Shown one piece after another: positions 43,701-54,900 of a DNA stretch of 64,000 nt. A model generated the notes under the pieces. It saw nothing but the letters and a program-made list of their open reading frames with translations. It was not told the origin of the DNA and searched no databases. A program made the translations under genes and the position numbers. This DNA is from Trachythela sp. YZ-2020 (Eukaryota > Cnidaria > Anthozoa > Malacalcyonacea > Clavulariidae): NCBI GenBank assembly GCA_016169945.1, contig JADLSH010000127.1, forward strand, positions 2,544,501 through 2,608,500, in the 5' to 3' direction. How positions within the stretch are numbered: the stretch's first letter is position 1; the number at the start of each line of letters is the position of its first letter.

Positions 43701-44788
43701 TTTTCCCTAATCGACGCCTTACTAACTTTTTTGCCTAACTCATTTCGTAGCAATTTAAGTAAGCATATTAAATTAGAAGTAAAATTGCCTATGTCACATG
43801 ATTGAGTTAGGCAAAAATCTGACTGAGATCTGAGAGTACATGCATAATTGGAAAAGCGACATACACACGTGTTTAGGAGTTGTATTACACTTTGGAAGCC
43901 TGGCTAAGTCAAACAACTAAAATTCTTCAAAATTGACTTAGGCAGATAAGTTAGTAAGTCATTTAAATATGCCTTTAACACCCAGTACCGCCTAGCTGTG
44001 CGCACATATGTGACATATATGTGAGCACATATTTCGGCAAGAAAAATATTCTGTGCTTAGTTTAAAAAGTTAACAGTCTAGGATATGCTATTCGTTCCAC
44101 TGGAATATTTGTAATAAATACTTACGACTTTTCGCTTTTTGGTGACATTGCATTTCTTTAAATGTTTTTCAAGTTGGTCTTCAAACACTGTACTTTGAAC
44201 AAAACAAAAAATAGGCCTAAACTAGTAATTTCTAATAGAAAGATAATTGCTGCGAGGGGTCAGATCAGTCCTGATTAAATTTAAAACCCTTGAAAAATTA
44301 CCAGTAGATCTTTGTAGATTACATAAGATCTTTATTTATTATTAACTACCAAACCCTATTATTAATATCAGCTCTTCCGATATTTCACATGCTTATTTTT
44401 AGGTTTTTTTTATTGCTATGTATTTCCTTTCTGTATTAAACAAGAAAAACAAATCATATTTGCAGAGGAATTTGGTTCCACAATGAAACTATCAAATTGA
44501 ATGTCTTACTGTTTTGCATCTAGAGGACAAGGAATTCGTTTTCGTGCTGAAATATCCTAAAAGGCACCAAAAGAAATTGAGTTTCATTGAACAAGAACAA
44601 CATTTTACATAATTATATTTAATATTAAAATAAGACAACAAACACGTTCATACTTGGTTTTCTTCAGCCAGATATGAATGTTCACCACAATATTTCTTTC
44701 CTTTACCCGGAATCATTTTGCAATATCTGTTTTTACGTTTTAAAAAGAAGCCACAACTTTCACGCGTCTCTTCACTATTTTCAGCCAT
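37726..44788 (-). CDS. TRMT13: TRMT13: tRNA 2'-O-methyltransferase (Trm13 family)
   Basis: Predicted 466-aa enzyme that methylates the 2'-O of residue 4 in certain tRNA acceptor stems, using S-adenosylmethionine (known for Trm13). Exons, 5' to 3' on minus: 44788-44654, 44556-44510, 44192-44126, 43431-43380, 42510-42404, 41889-41811, 41325-41237, 41080-41002, 40870-40796, 40697-40619, 38691-38323, 37948-37726. Visible: an N-terminal CCCH zinc finger (SCGFFLKRKNRYC, then YCGEH); a CHHC finger (PCPLDAKHTVFEDQLEKH, then KKC); the SAM motif FVEFGAGRG; SKHLCGAATG; and LFALCCHHCCSWASYVG with SSWATCG near the C-terminus. Length is close to the human protein. The exon 4 donor (T|GTGAAC) was chosen by reading frame. 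A Glu/Asp/Ser-rich insert lies in exon 11. It is a housekeeping gene unrelated to its neighbours. Confidence 0.95.
38003..38245. repeat. 37-bp minisatellite, ~6 copies
   Basis: Units of AAAGGGGGGACCCCATGCAA plus CCATAGGTATCAAATGC, alternating with a GATCACAGGCAACCAC version. They lie in the last intron of TRMT13 and create a false plus-strand frame at 37858-38121. Confidence 0.9.
38838..39187. mobile_element. 344-bp TIR element with GACCGGTCA motifs
   Basis: Ends are CAGGGCTCAAAATAACGGCC (38838) and its approximate inverse ending at 39181. The direct repeat TGAACCAG lies at 38830-38837 and 39180-39187, its first two bases overlapping the right terminus. Inside, GACCGGTCATTTT is repeated in both orientations. 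It resembles a hAT-type MITE and lies in TRMT13 intron 10. Confidence 0.75.
39233..40420. mobile_element. 1172-bp hAT-like element with nested hairpins
   Basis: The element at 39241-40412 begins TAGGGATGAGCAGATAAC and ends GGCTATCCCTA. It is flanked by the 8-bp repeat GTTTAGAA (39233-39240 and 40413-40420). The terminal regions are rich in CCGATTAATCGG-type words. A separate palindrome at about 39955-40125 (AATACCG to CGGTATT, with TTTCCGTGCATGATTCTCTG arms) and related segments with TGATTGGTCAATACCC at 39635 and 40170 are nested inside. No transposase frame is seen. It is in TRMT13 intron 10. Confidence 0.85.
40430..40580 (+). repeat. SINE family 2 tail fragments
   Basis: AGAACTGATAGCAG, then GGACCTCTAGAGAGAACAGTTTAGAACTGATAG with TATCCAGTATAAATATA. 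The same tail occurs at 39190-39240 (split by the hAT-like element), 51630-51720, 58190-58350, 61950-62060 and 62220-62290. Confidence 0.65.
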
Positions 44789-46369
44789 CTTGGATTTTGG
44801 GTTGAATACTTTATGTACGCATACAATATTGTCCCCATCGGCTCCAAACCAGCCGCAAGGGAAGGTCCATAATCTATGGGAAGGTCCCAGTGAAACGTCC
44901 GCCGACTTTTTTAACAGTTCGAGTCAACAAAATTAACCGTATCTGCCACTATAGGGTCAGATATTATCACTTACATGGCCGACTATACTCTTACAAACGC
45001 GCTAAGTTGTATAACTTCCAGACGAAGGGCCTTCGCTCGAAACGTCGAAGTTCTTATTGTATTTTTCAGTTCTTATTTTTTTTACACAACAGTCACCCGC
45101 CGAATCTTTGCTACACTCTACCCCCACTGGCACCGCACGTAAGTTGTAACAAACCTGCATCAGACCTGTACCAATGCTGTTTTAACAACTTGTTATCAGG
45201 GACAAGGTCGGCACCTTGTATGGGACTCCGTGAACATATTGAGACCAAACTTTTGGCGTGAATATATTGAGACCAAACTTTTGGCGTGAATATATTAAGG
45301 GGCAAACTTTTGGCGTGAATATATAGGGCTGCACAGAGATATTTAGGGGCACGGGGAAAAATATTGCATTGGGGCCCTATTGATTCTCCATCGTCAAAAA
45401 CCTTTATAAAACTGATTTTCATACCCTTGAACGTCTGGGTTACGTCCTGTAGTCTTGAATGTTTAAATAACATTCTCAATCTAATAGTACATTCTCAACC
45501 AAGTAATAGTAGTCCGGGGGAAATCTAGGGTCTCAGGAATGGCAAATTCCTGCGTTCTGGGAGACTATTTGACAGTAATATATCTTACCCCACAGCCTCC
45601 CCCCCACCCTCTGGGCCCTGTTCGCACTGCTTGTTCCCAGCTTGTTGACAAGTTGTCAACGGCTTGTTGACAACTTGCTACACGATTGTTGACTTAACGG
45701 ACTGTTACAAGTTGTTTCAACAACTTGTTATCGTCCTGAAATTCAAACACTTCTTAACAAGTTGTTAGCTGTCGCAACTTAAATAAAATGACAGCGTTGT
45801 TACAACTTGTTGACAAGCTTGGTACAAGTTTGCTGCGCACACATCTTGCGAATTAACAAGATGTGAGATTTTAACTGCTTCGCCCTATAAGATGTTCTTT
45901 TATTCAATTTTATTGTTTAATATGTTTTGTAAAACCTAACTATATATTTACAGGACTAATGACGATAGTACATTAAACAACAATGCGTTGCGATTTCGAT
46001 ATTATGCCCCCGCTATTGATAAAAAAGTCCGTTACTGACTATTTACTTTCAAGCAGACCTTTTTTGCTATTTCTATTAATAGTTTATCTTTCTATTAAAT
46101 CTTTGTAGTTGCTTATTAGTTTGCATTCGTAAGTCATAACATTGCATTTTGTCACCATTTCGTATTTAAAAGGGACGCAAAAGAAATTTATCAATTTCTC
46201 TTTCCGGAGCACATTTGTTATTTCTAGTTTCCTTAAAAAAGGTCAAATTTTAGCTGATTTGGAAAATCTCCAGAGTTTTTAAGGAATTTTTTACCAATCT
46301 CCAGACTTTCTTCAGGCAAGTGTTGGCAGGTCCGTTCAAGTGATATTTTCACATTTATAGAACTACAAA
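44789..46369. other. TRMT13 upstream region and FKT1 downstream region
   Basis: The TRMT13 promoter should lie directly right of 44788. At 45000-45060 there is a dispersed repeat (GGGCCTTCGCTCGAAACGTC), at 45240-45320 three copies of a ~30-bp repeat with CAAACTTTTGGCGTGAATAT, and at 45630-45870 the ACTTGTTGACAA repeat. No exon is seen. The FKT1 stop codon is at 46370. Confidence 0.55.
45630..45870. repeat. ACTTGTTGACAA dispersed repeat
   Basis: Same order of blocks as 26008-26225: CAAGTTGTCAACGGCTTGTTGACAAC, ACGATTGTTGACTTAACGG, AACAACTTGTTATCGTCCTG, TTGACAAGCTTGGTACAAG and an end with ACATCTTGCGAATTAACAAG. Confidence 0.75.
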
Positions 46370-49300
46370 CTATAAAACGCGTAATAATATACTTTCTACA
46401 GTTGGCGTTCTATTTAAGTCATCTATACTTTCATATATCGGCTCTTCTGCATATATAATTCGTTCTGCCGATGTTCTATTTATTTCACCCGTACTTTCAT
46501 ATATCTCATCATATATGGGCATATCAACTGGCACAGATGAAGAAGGATCTTTTGGCCTTCTTTTAAAATATATTTCTGCGTAAGGAGCAAAACCTGTAAA
46601 GATTAAGCATTTATGAGTGCTTACAAAACCTGTACAGATTAAGCATTATATTCACTAAGAGTTGAAGGAGTTTTGCAGATGGAAATTTCGAGCGAAAATT
46701 ATGTACATATTTAGACCTAACCAGGAGAAGTTGCAAAAAAATGCAACTATAGGCCGTCTGACAGGAATTGGACCTGCGGCCCTGGCCCTCTGCGACACCG
46801 GTGCAGAGCTCTGACCACTGAGTCCAGTTGCCAAAGAGCGGACCACAAGTTCATGTATATATACTAGGGTGATGCCAGTGTGGGATGTGTGCATGAGTTT
46901 GTGCATGAGTTTTATAACACTTTCATATATAGTAGTCTTGGTTTGGTGGCGAATAAATAGATTCAAAAATATGGTTTAATGTTCTCGTTGCTGCCCAAAC
47001 GTAATTCAAATTCAATAAACTTACTATCTCTTCTTCTAATTAGCTTGATCAAGACTTTTCTCTTACGAAAGAGAAGAAAAGCAATGGCCATTATGATGGT
47101 CGAAGCACAAACACCACATGTGATTCTGAGCACTTTAGAACTTGATGTTTCTAAAATACACATTGACATTCTAAGTTGATTACTCGTCAGTGGTAGGGTA
47201 CTGCCAGTTAATGGGGTTAAATAAATAAATATCTAAAATAGCTAAATGCCTAACCTGAACATGGTTCCATGTGGCAGGGTTTACTGACTTTGTCTTTCCC
47301 ATATTTGGAACAGTCACCGCCATATTTGGGAGGTGGGTTATCACATTTCCGGGACCACATCTCGTATCCAACACCACACGTCACACTGCATGATGACAAT
47401 TTTGTCCAGTTGCTATAGTTACCGTCAACTAAAATTATCAACGTATACAAGTTAATGACGGAGAGCCTAGGAAATTAAGATCAATATGATGTGATAATTA
47501 ATCCATCCAGTATATAATCTGAAACTTGTTGTCAAGCTTGCTACAAGTCTGTTGCGAAGACATCTTGTCAACAAGATGTCTTCGCAACAGACTTGTAGCA
47601 AGCTTGACAACAAGTTGTCATTTTATCAAGTTGCTACAAAGTTGTCACTCACAACTTGTTAATAAGTTGTTGAATTGCAGGACGATAACAAGTTGTTGGA
47701 ACAATTTGTAACAAGTCTGTTGAGTCAACAACCTTGTAGCAAGTTGTCAACAAGCCGTTGACAACTTTTCAATAAGCTTGGAACAAGCAGTGCGAACACA
47801 TCCTGATAACAAGTTGTTGAAACAGCATTGATACAACTTGTGCGTTTTTACGTAGTAACACCAGAACACCAGACGGGGGGGGGGCATTTTGGGGACACCC
47901 TGCAGATTTGCACATACCGAAACTTACTTGGACAAAATCGTCTTTTACAAATTTGATATTTCATCTCCTTTCCCAAGACAGTGCAATTCTGACCGCCATT
48001 TGTCGGAGTAGGATTGTTACATAAACGTCGCCGTGTTTCCACTCCTTGTCCACATGAAACATTGCATTGACTGCTTAAATACCAGTCACTGTAGCCACCA
48101 TTCACTGCGCAATTAAAAATTAAGAAACGGTTAGATCTTAAACGAGACACTTGGTTGAATTTCTCTCCTCTGCTGAAGTATACACAGAAGGCCAAAAAGG
48201 ATTACATACTCAAACGTATTATAACAAAAAAGTGTGTGACACAATTTCGATTGGGTAAAAGAGCGCCACTCTCAAAGCCCTTAAAACGAGCAAATACGGT
48301 AAATTGTGGGTTAAAGGTATCAAATAAAGGAATTATAGTATCTTTACCAACACAAGGTTTCCTGGTACATTGCCTGTATTCAACAGGCACTCCTAGATGA
48401 CTGCAGTTCCTTCCACCATACTTTGGCTCAGGGTTGCTGCAATTTCGTGTCCAAGTTTCAAAACCTTCGCCACAAGTAACTGGACATGAACTGTTTAATG
48501 ACCAGTTGCCGTAATTACCATCCACTATTTCGAAATGAAAAACAGATCGCATTGGTTTTAAATAATAAACAAAATGGTGCAATACGTCTAATACTGTTTG
48601 CTGCATGCTAGATCAAAATTGATATGTAATTTTAAATTTTGATTTCTAAAGGCCACATAAGGCAACCATTTTTCGAATCGCTTTTTAAGGATAGCTTCTC
48701 ATTGAAAGTATTACAGTCACTGATTACAGTATATTAAGGCAATACCTGGTGTACATTTAGGGATGTCACAGTATTCCCATCTCTTGTTACTATCTGTAGT
48801 AAAACACCAAGGTCGTTGTCCTGAGTTCTGAGGATTGCGACAATAATTCTGGACGTTATTTAATTCTGGATATGTTGTGTTCATGGTATGACGATGTGGA
48901 CATTGTTCTGTCCATGACTGACACGGAATACCTGAAGCTGTCACTGACATGTCGCCATGGTAACTGCTTCCGTTTAAGTATAGACAATCTAGAAGAAAAA
49001 CTATAGTGATTAACTAACGGACCGGACCGACTGACTGATCTTATCAATCTTATGAAAACTGCCAAACTAATTATGGTCTCAGAAATGGTCACAATGATTT
49101 AGTTCTTGCATAGCCAATTAGAAGAGAATTTCTTTAAAAAAGTTTCAAGTCTTTCTCTTGATATTAATCTAGCGGAATCAATGTACTCTTTTAAGAATTC
49201 TTTGAAACAAAATGTTTATCGGGTCACACAAATATTTGTGTATATATTTTTGTAACTAACTTTCTCTTTCCTCTTTTTCTTGTAATTGTTAAAATTATTT

Positions 49301-51526
49301 GATGCCCCTCGTGTGGTGTGACGTAACTGTTAACGAGGCCAGCGTCATTAAATATAGTTTTACATACACGTATCCCATACACGCATGTAATAATTTATTA
49401 AACACTTAAACGGCAGCTGTTTATAAGAAAGCGAACTGATAAACTAATATTTCACCATACCTTCTTTTCCCAAACTATCCTTCCTAGCATAAGCCATGCA
49501 CTCCGTGGTGTCTCCGGCGTTCACAGATGGTTGTTCCAAGCATTTAAACAGATCTCGATACTCTGGATTTCCCGACAAGAAAATAGCTTCCCAAGCTTTT
49601 ACAAAAACACCACATTCACTTAGAAAATGAAGACAGGTCTCCTTGCAAATTTTCTTTGGTTTAACAACACTTGTGGTGCGGTCGCAACCTGGGAACATAA
49701 AGTAGCAGCCAATGAAACGCATTTGGTTTGCGCATTCGGTTGAAATATTCTTTTGATTTAATTGTCTTTCAAAAACTAGTTTTTTGTATGTTCTCTGGGA
49801 CTCCCACAACTTGTTATTCCAATGCTGCTGCAGATGTGATACGTTCACGTATTTATCAAGTTTGAATCCATAATATTCACAAAATGGATTGTCCAGTTTT
49901 ATTAAAGGATGACAGTAACTCTGGTTGGCAAGAACAGCCTCTTCTTCCGCGGGCGTACATGAACTAAAGAGCAAAGAATATATTTAAGGATTTCCAGACT
50001 GATCAGATAGAAAGGGTAATGCCTTGGTCAAACGAGGATGAGAGTTGGCAAGCGAGAGTTTGCATGATGAGAGTTTCATCAACTCTCATGACTCGATCAA
50101 ACGAGAACAAGAGTTGCGCATGAGAGTTGACTGGACATTACCACGCGTACCGGTCAAGCGAGCAAAAACTCTCATTAAGTCTCATCAAAATTTGAACCAG
50201 CTCAAAGTTGATGAGAGTGCATGAGAGTTGATGAGAGTTGATGAGAATGCATGAGAGTTGATGAGAGTTGATGAGAGTTGATGAGAGTTGATGAGAGTTG
50301 ATGAGAGTTGATGAGAGTGCATGAGAGTTGATGAGAGTTGATGAGAGTGCATGAGAGTTGATGAGAATGCATGAGAGTGCATGAGAGTTGATGAGAGTTG
50401 ATGAGAGTTGATGAGAGTGGATGAGAGTTGATGAGAGTTGATGAGAGTTGATGAGAGTTGATGAGAGTGCATGAGAGTTGATGAGAGTTGATGAGAGTGC
50501 ATGAGAGTTGATGAGAATGCATGAGAGTGCATGAGAGTTGATGAGAGTTGATGAGAGTTGATGAGAGTGGATGAGAGTGCATGAGAGTGCATGAGAGTGC
50601 ACGAGAGTCGATGAGAGTTGATGAGAGTGCATGAGAGTTGACGAGAGTGCATGAGAGTTGATGAGAGTGCATGAGAGTTGATGAGAGTGCATGAGAGTTG
50701 ATGAGAGTTAATGAGAGTTGATGAGAGTGCATGAGAGTCGATGAGAGTTAATGAGAGTTGATGAGAGTTGATGAGAGTGCATGAGAGTTGATGAGAGTTG
50801 GTGAGAGTTGATGTGAGTTGATGAGAGTCGATGAGAGTCGATGAGAGTGCATGGGAGTTGATGAGAGTTGATGAGAGTTGATGAGAGTGCATGAGAGTTG
50901 ATGAGAGTGCATGGGAGTTGATGAGAGTTGATGAGAGTGCATGAGAGTTGATGAGAGTTGATGAGAGTGCATGCATGAGAGTCGATGAGAGATGATGAGA
51001 GTGCGTGAGAGTCGATGAGAGTCGATGAAAGTTGGTGGTCAAACGCGAGCGAGAGTTGCAACTCTCATTGACTCTCATCCTCGTTTGATATTCTAGATTT
51101 TGTGCATCTCGCTCGTTAGAACAGAGTTTTAACGGGTTTTTGTAGTTGGAAATTTTCGACCAAAAACTACACACATATTTAAACTTAGGCCTACTCTTGG
51201 CGCCAATGTCGCCTAAAATCGCTCAATATCGCCCAATATCGCCTGAAATCGCTCAATATCGCCTGAAATCGCTAAATATCGCCTAAAATCGCTCAATATC
51301 GCCCAATATCGCCTAAAATCGCTCAATATCGCAGAATGCCACCCAATTTCGCCTAATATCGCAGAACGTCGCCTAAAATCGCCCACTATCGGCTGAAATT
51401 TTGGAAATTTTCTCCAATATCGCCTAAAGCCGCCTATAGTATCGCTATTAATCGGCGGCATTACATACTTTGTGATTTAAATAGCAATTGTTTACCTTCC
51501 TGCCAAGAGTGCTAATTCACCGTTTC
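46370..51526 (-). CDS. FKT1: Frizzled-kringle-TSP1 receptor with YxxI tail (5' end missing)
   Basis: Putative single-pass receptor. Exons 5' to 3' on minus: 51526-51496 (tentative 31-nt exon), 49963-49461, 48988-48746, 48524-48348, 48104-47928, 47428-47255, 47150-47067, 46593-46370. In order: a Frizzled cysteine-rich domain of ROR type (PGCDRTTSV, KICKETCLHF), kringle (starts CLYLNGSSYHG, contains RPWCFTTD), three thrombospondin type-1 repeats (CPVTCGEG, CNVSCGQG, CSVTCGVG), a membrane helix (ITCGVCASTIIMAIAFLLF) and a 73-residue tail. The tail has YAEI, YDEI, YAEEP and YESI, resembling SH2-binding or ITAM-like motifs, and no kinase. The linker exon present in FKT2 between Frizzled and kringle is absent. 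A signal-peptide exon was not found; it should lie upstream of 51526, where repeats dominate. Ligand unknown; Wnt binding is an inference from ROR. Confidence 0.85.
46640..46960 (-). mobile_element. SINE family 1 (intron of FKT1)
   Basis: On minus: a tRNA-like head with ACTCAGTGGTCAGAGCTCTG and a box B-like GGTCCAATTCC, then the body TTTTGCAACTTCTCCTGGTT. It lies between the tail exon and the membrane exon of FKT1. Confidence 0.75.
47520..47840. repeat. ACTTGTTGACAA repeat with perfect 45-bp hairpin
   Basis: 47524-47568 is the exact inverse of 47571-47615, separated by two bases. The repeat then continues with blocks shared with 26008-26225 (inverted order). It lies in the FKT1 intron between the second and third TSP1 exons. 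Confidence 0.85.
50023..51092. mobile_element. Element with expanded 10-bp minisatellite (ATGAGAGTTG)
   Basis: Ends are inverted: GGTCAAACGAGGATGAGAGTT on the left, and CTCTCATCCTCGTTTGA on the right near 51090. About 80 tandem 10-bp units lie at about 50210-51030, mostly ATGAGAGTTG and ATGAGAGTGC with rarer ATGAGAGTCG. All reading frames of the minus strand give false Ser/His/Leu-rich proteins. The compact relative at 27212-27487 lacks the array. It occupies the first FKT1 intron. Confidence 0.9.
51200..51450. repeat. 20-bp minisatellite (CGCCTAAAATCGCTCAATAT)
   Basis: About twelve units with variants (CGCCCAATAT, CGCAGAATGCC). It lies in the FKT1 first intron, just before the tentative 31-nt exon. 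The open minus frame here is repeat-derived. Confidence 0.85.
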
Positions 51527-51949
51527 CTTTAAAATAAAATATGCAAAAGTAAAATCAACAACATTGAATTGAGATCTTGTACTGATTTAAGCAAGTAGCA
51601 TGTATTTTCTCGTTTTACTCTATCCTGTAGTGACACTGAACCAATAAGGGAAGGCCATTACCGAACCTCTAGAAGGAACAGTTTAGGACTGATAGAGCTA
51701 TCTAGTGTAAATATAGTTAAGTAAATGTTTTGAATTCAAAATAAGTCGTCAGTTGTTGGAAAAAATAAACAAAGAAACACAGGAATAACCAGATAATTAT
51801 TATCATCATCAAATACATAATTGAAAAACGTACAAAATAATTATTTAGTCATTCAAAGAAATTGGCATTTGCAATTTGCTTCAACCAGTCATCTTTGGAC
51901 CAAGTCACTGAACTAAAAAAAATGGCCTTAAAACTAAACAAGGTAGTTT

Positions 51950-54900
51950 CTATGAAGAGGGCGAGGGACAACCAAGGATTTTCATTTCGATAATCTGATA
52001 GGTCGGAGCATTCTCACTTCTGGTAGGCAATATAACCGCTGGAGGTCTTTCCATTGTGTCGTAAGTTCGACTACTTGTCCCCATTTCACTTCCGGCCGAG
52101 TCATCCTGCGCTGTGTTACCTAATTTGTCGTATGGAACAAAAACCTGTCTGACATTACGTTGCATGACGTCATAAACATGGCGACCAAATTCGTCAACAT
52201 TCCCCCACGCGTTTCGAAGCCACTCAATAGCCAATAGTCGAATTAACTGAAGTCTGTCATATTTTGAACTTCGCGAAGGTCGTGTATTCATGTAATCTCT
52301 TCTGTAGGACACAACAGAACGCGAGAGGCCTGGAACCGGCTCACCATCAGTTGTCAGGTTTTGATATCTAGCGCCAGTCTCTTGTGATGAACTCGTGCCT
52401 TCTACTGGAGTGTTGTTGCCCTGAAGCTGTTGAGGACCGCAGAAATGTTCAAGAGAGAAATTCGAAATGGCATAATACGGAGAGCCTAGGGAATTTAAAA
52501 GGAATTAAAATATCAGATATTTCATTTACTGCTCGTAATGGTGCAAAGATATCACTGGAGATACTCAAAGTTAAAAGTAGCATTGTCAGTTCAGTCAATT
52601 GAGTAAACCTCAAAACTTGAATGAGCTATGATTTTATGTTGAAGCGACTTCACTGTGGACAAATCATTTTAACCCACATCACACTATCAAATTAAACATT
52701 TGTATAATTTGAAAGAGGTGATAAATGAACGAATGAATGAATGAATGAATGAATGAATGAACGAATGAACGAATGAATTAATGAATGAATGAATGAATGA
52801 GCAACATCTTATTACCATCTCGAAATATTGTCACAAAGATTGGGGTTATAAGATTGTATTTAAACTAAGATTATTTAAATGGAATTGATCCGAATGAATG
52901 AATGAATGAATGAACGAATGAATTGTATAAAGACTAAAAAAAAGAACTAGATATCTTACCTTCTTTACGATGTTGTCTTCGAATAATCAAAACAAAAACT
53001 GTGACTGCTACAACGAGCACAAAAACAACAGCAGCAGCGGTAATACCAATCGTCTGGGAGTCGAAGACAACTGAAAATTGTTTAAAAAACGTTTTCACTC
53101 GTAGTGGGTACTCCACTGTTCGAAAGAAACCAACGCGTTTGGCCGGACCATAAGTCAGTGAAATTAATCAATTTGTCATACAAACAAAAAGCAAATGTGA
53201 TATCTTCGTATGCTTGATATTCCAAAATTTTGCCAAATTACCGTCACCAAACATCTCGTCCGATGATGTTTTATGTACGCGAAACAGAGCAGCAGATATT
53301 GGTCAATTCAGAACTGTTGAGACTTATAAAGACAAGCAAATTAAACTACATCTCTCAATTCTATTTTTATATTTATAGTGCTCAGCAAAACTCGCCTTCT
53401 TTTGCAAAATTTCTAAATATCACTCGTACTATTAAATCGAAATTATATTCGCTATCTATAATTTACCAATACTAGCAACCCAGAAACGTGGAGCCTACCT
53501 GGACAAGGTTCCATTTTACATAATCGAATTTCGTGAGCCTCCCCCTGCTTACTACAGTTCCCGCCATATTTTCCCGGGGGGTTATCACACTGTCGCGTCC
53601 ATACTTCAACACCTTGACCACACGTGACACTGCATGGTGACGACTTAGTCCAGTTGCTATAGTTACCGTCGACTAAAAAGAGAAATACAGGATAAGGCAA
53701 TGTGCGTGGTTTAACCACGGCAAATGAAAACTAGTACTTGGAGAAACGAACTTGAGCGTGTGTGTTTTAAAAAATCAGGGGGGTGCATGGCATAGTGGTT
53801 AGTGCATGTGCCTTTCACCTTTGTGTGATTCCTACCATATGCAGTTGTCTGATCATAATTTCGCCTCAGTCACATGTGAGAAGAGTGCTTCCAGTTTGAC
53901 TCTACCAAACACCGCAGGTTTTCTCCGGGTACTCCAAGTTCCTCCTGTAGTAACACTAGACCAATAATTGATGATCCTTACGGGACTTCTAGAAAGAATA
54001 GTTTGGAACTGATAGAGCAATCCAGTGTTGACAAACGGCTGGTGTAGTTTGGCTACCTTCTGTAGTAACACTGGACCAACATGGGATGATCCTTACAGGT
54101 CCTCTAGGGAGGAAATAGTTTAGAACTAATATAGCTATCCAGTATAATACAGTTTGTTCATTTTAGCTTATCTTTAAGTACTTGGGGTTTTATCCTTACT
54201 TGGACATAGTTTTCTGTTACACTTCCTTAACTCAGTCGAGTTCCCAAGTTCACTGCAGTTACGGCCTCCGTATTTTGGTTCAGGGTTATCACAAGTACGT
54301 CGCCATATTTCCATTCCCTCGCCGCAGGAAACATTGCATGGGATACCCACACTCCAGTTGCTATAACCACCGTTAACTATAGATATAAAGAATAGAAAGA
54401 TGCGTGAATAACTCGAATTCAAATTCTAATGCTTAGTTATTTTTTATGCTTATGTTTTTTATTAAAGATAATTTCACTTACCAGGACAAGGCTTTGCCAA
54501 ACAAGATCTGTACTCAACAGGTTCTCTTAGATGACTGCAGTTTCTCCCACCATACTTGGGTTCAGGAATTTTACAATCTCGTGTCCATGTTTCAAAACCT
54601 TGACCACAAGTTACATTGCACGTACTCTTTAATGACCAGTTGCCATAGTTACCATCAACTAAACCAGATAGTAAAATATTGAAGTTTTGTTGATGGTGAA
54701 CACGAGTGAAATATGATCATTTGCGCCTCAAAACGCAGCTCAAAGACTTGCTAAGGCGCCTCTTGTCGCCACCATACGACTCATGCCTGATCACGGAGGA
54801 CAGCTAAGGTGGAAGGGAGGAAAACCGTAGTACCCGGAGAAAAACTCTCGAAGCACAAGAGAGAACCAACCATAACTCTACTTGGATGAGTTTTCAAACA

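Noticed and set aside
50138..51174. Several long minus-strand Ser/His/Leu-rich frames (up to 329 aa)
   Set aside because: Generated by the 10-bp ATGAGAGTTG minisatellite, which leaves minus-strand frames open.
51840..51920. Possible extra 3' exon of FKT2 with SVTWSKDDW and an early stop
   Set aside because: The main tail exon already ends in frame at 51950; no donor in that exon is convincing, so this is probably 3'UTR.
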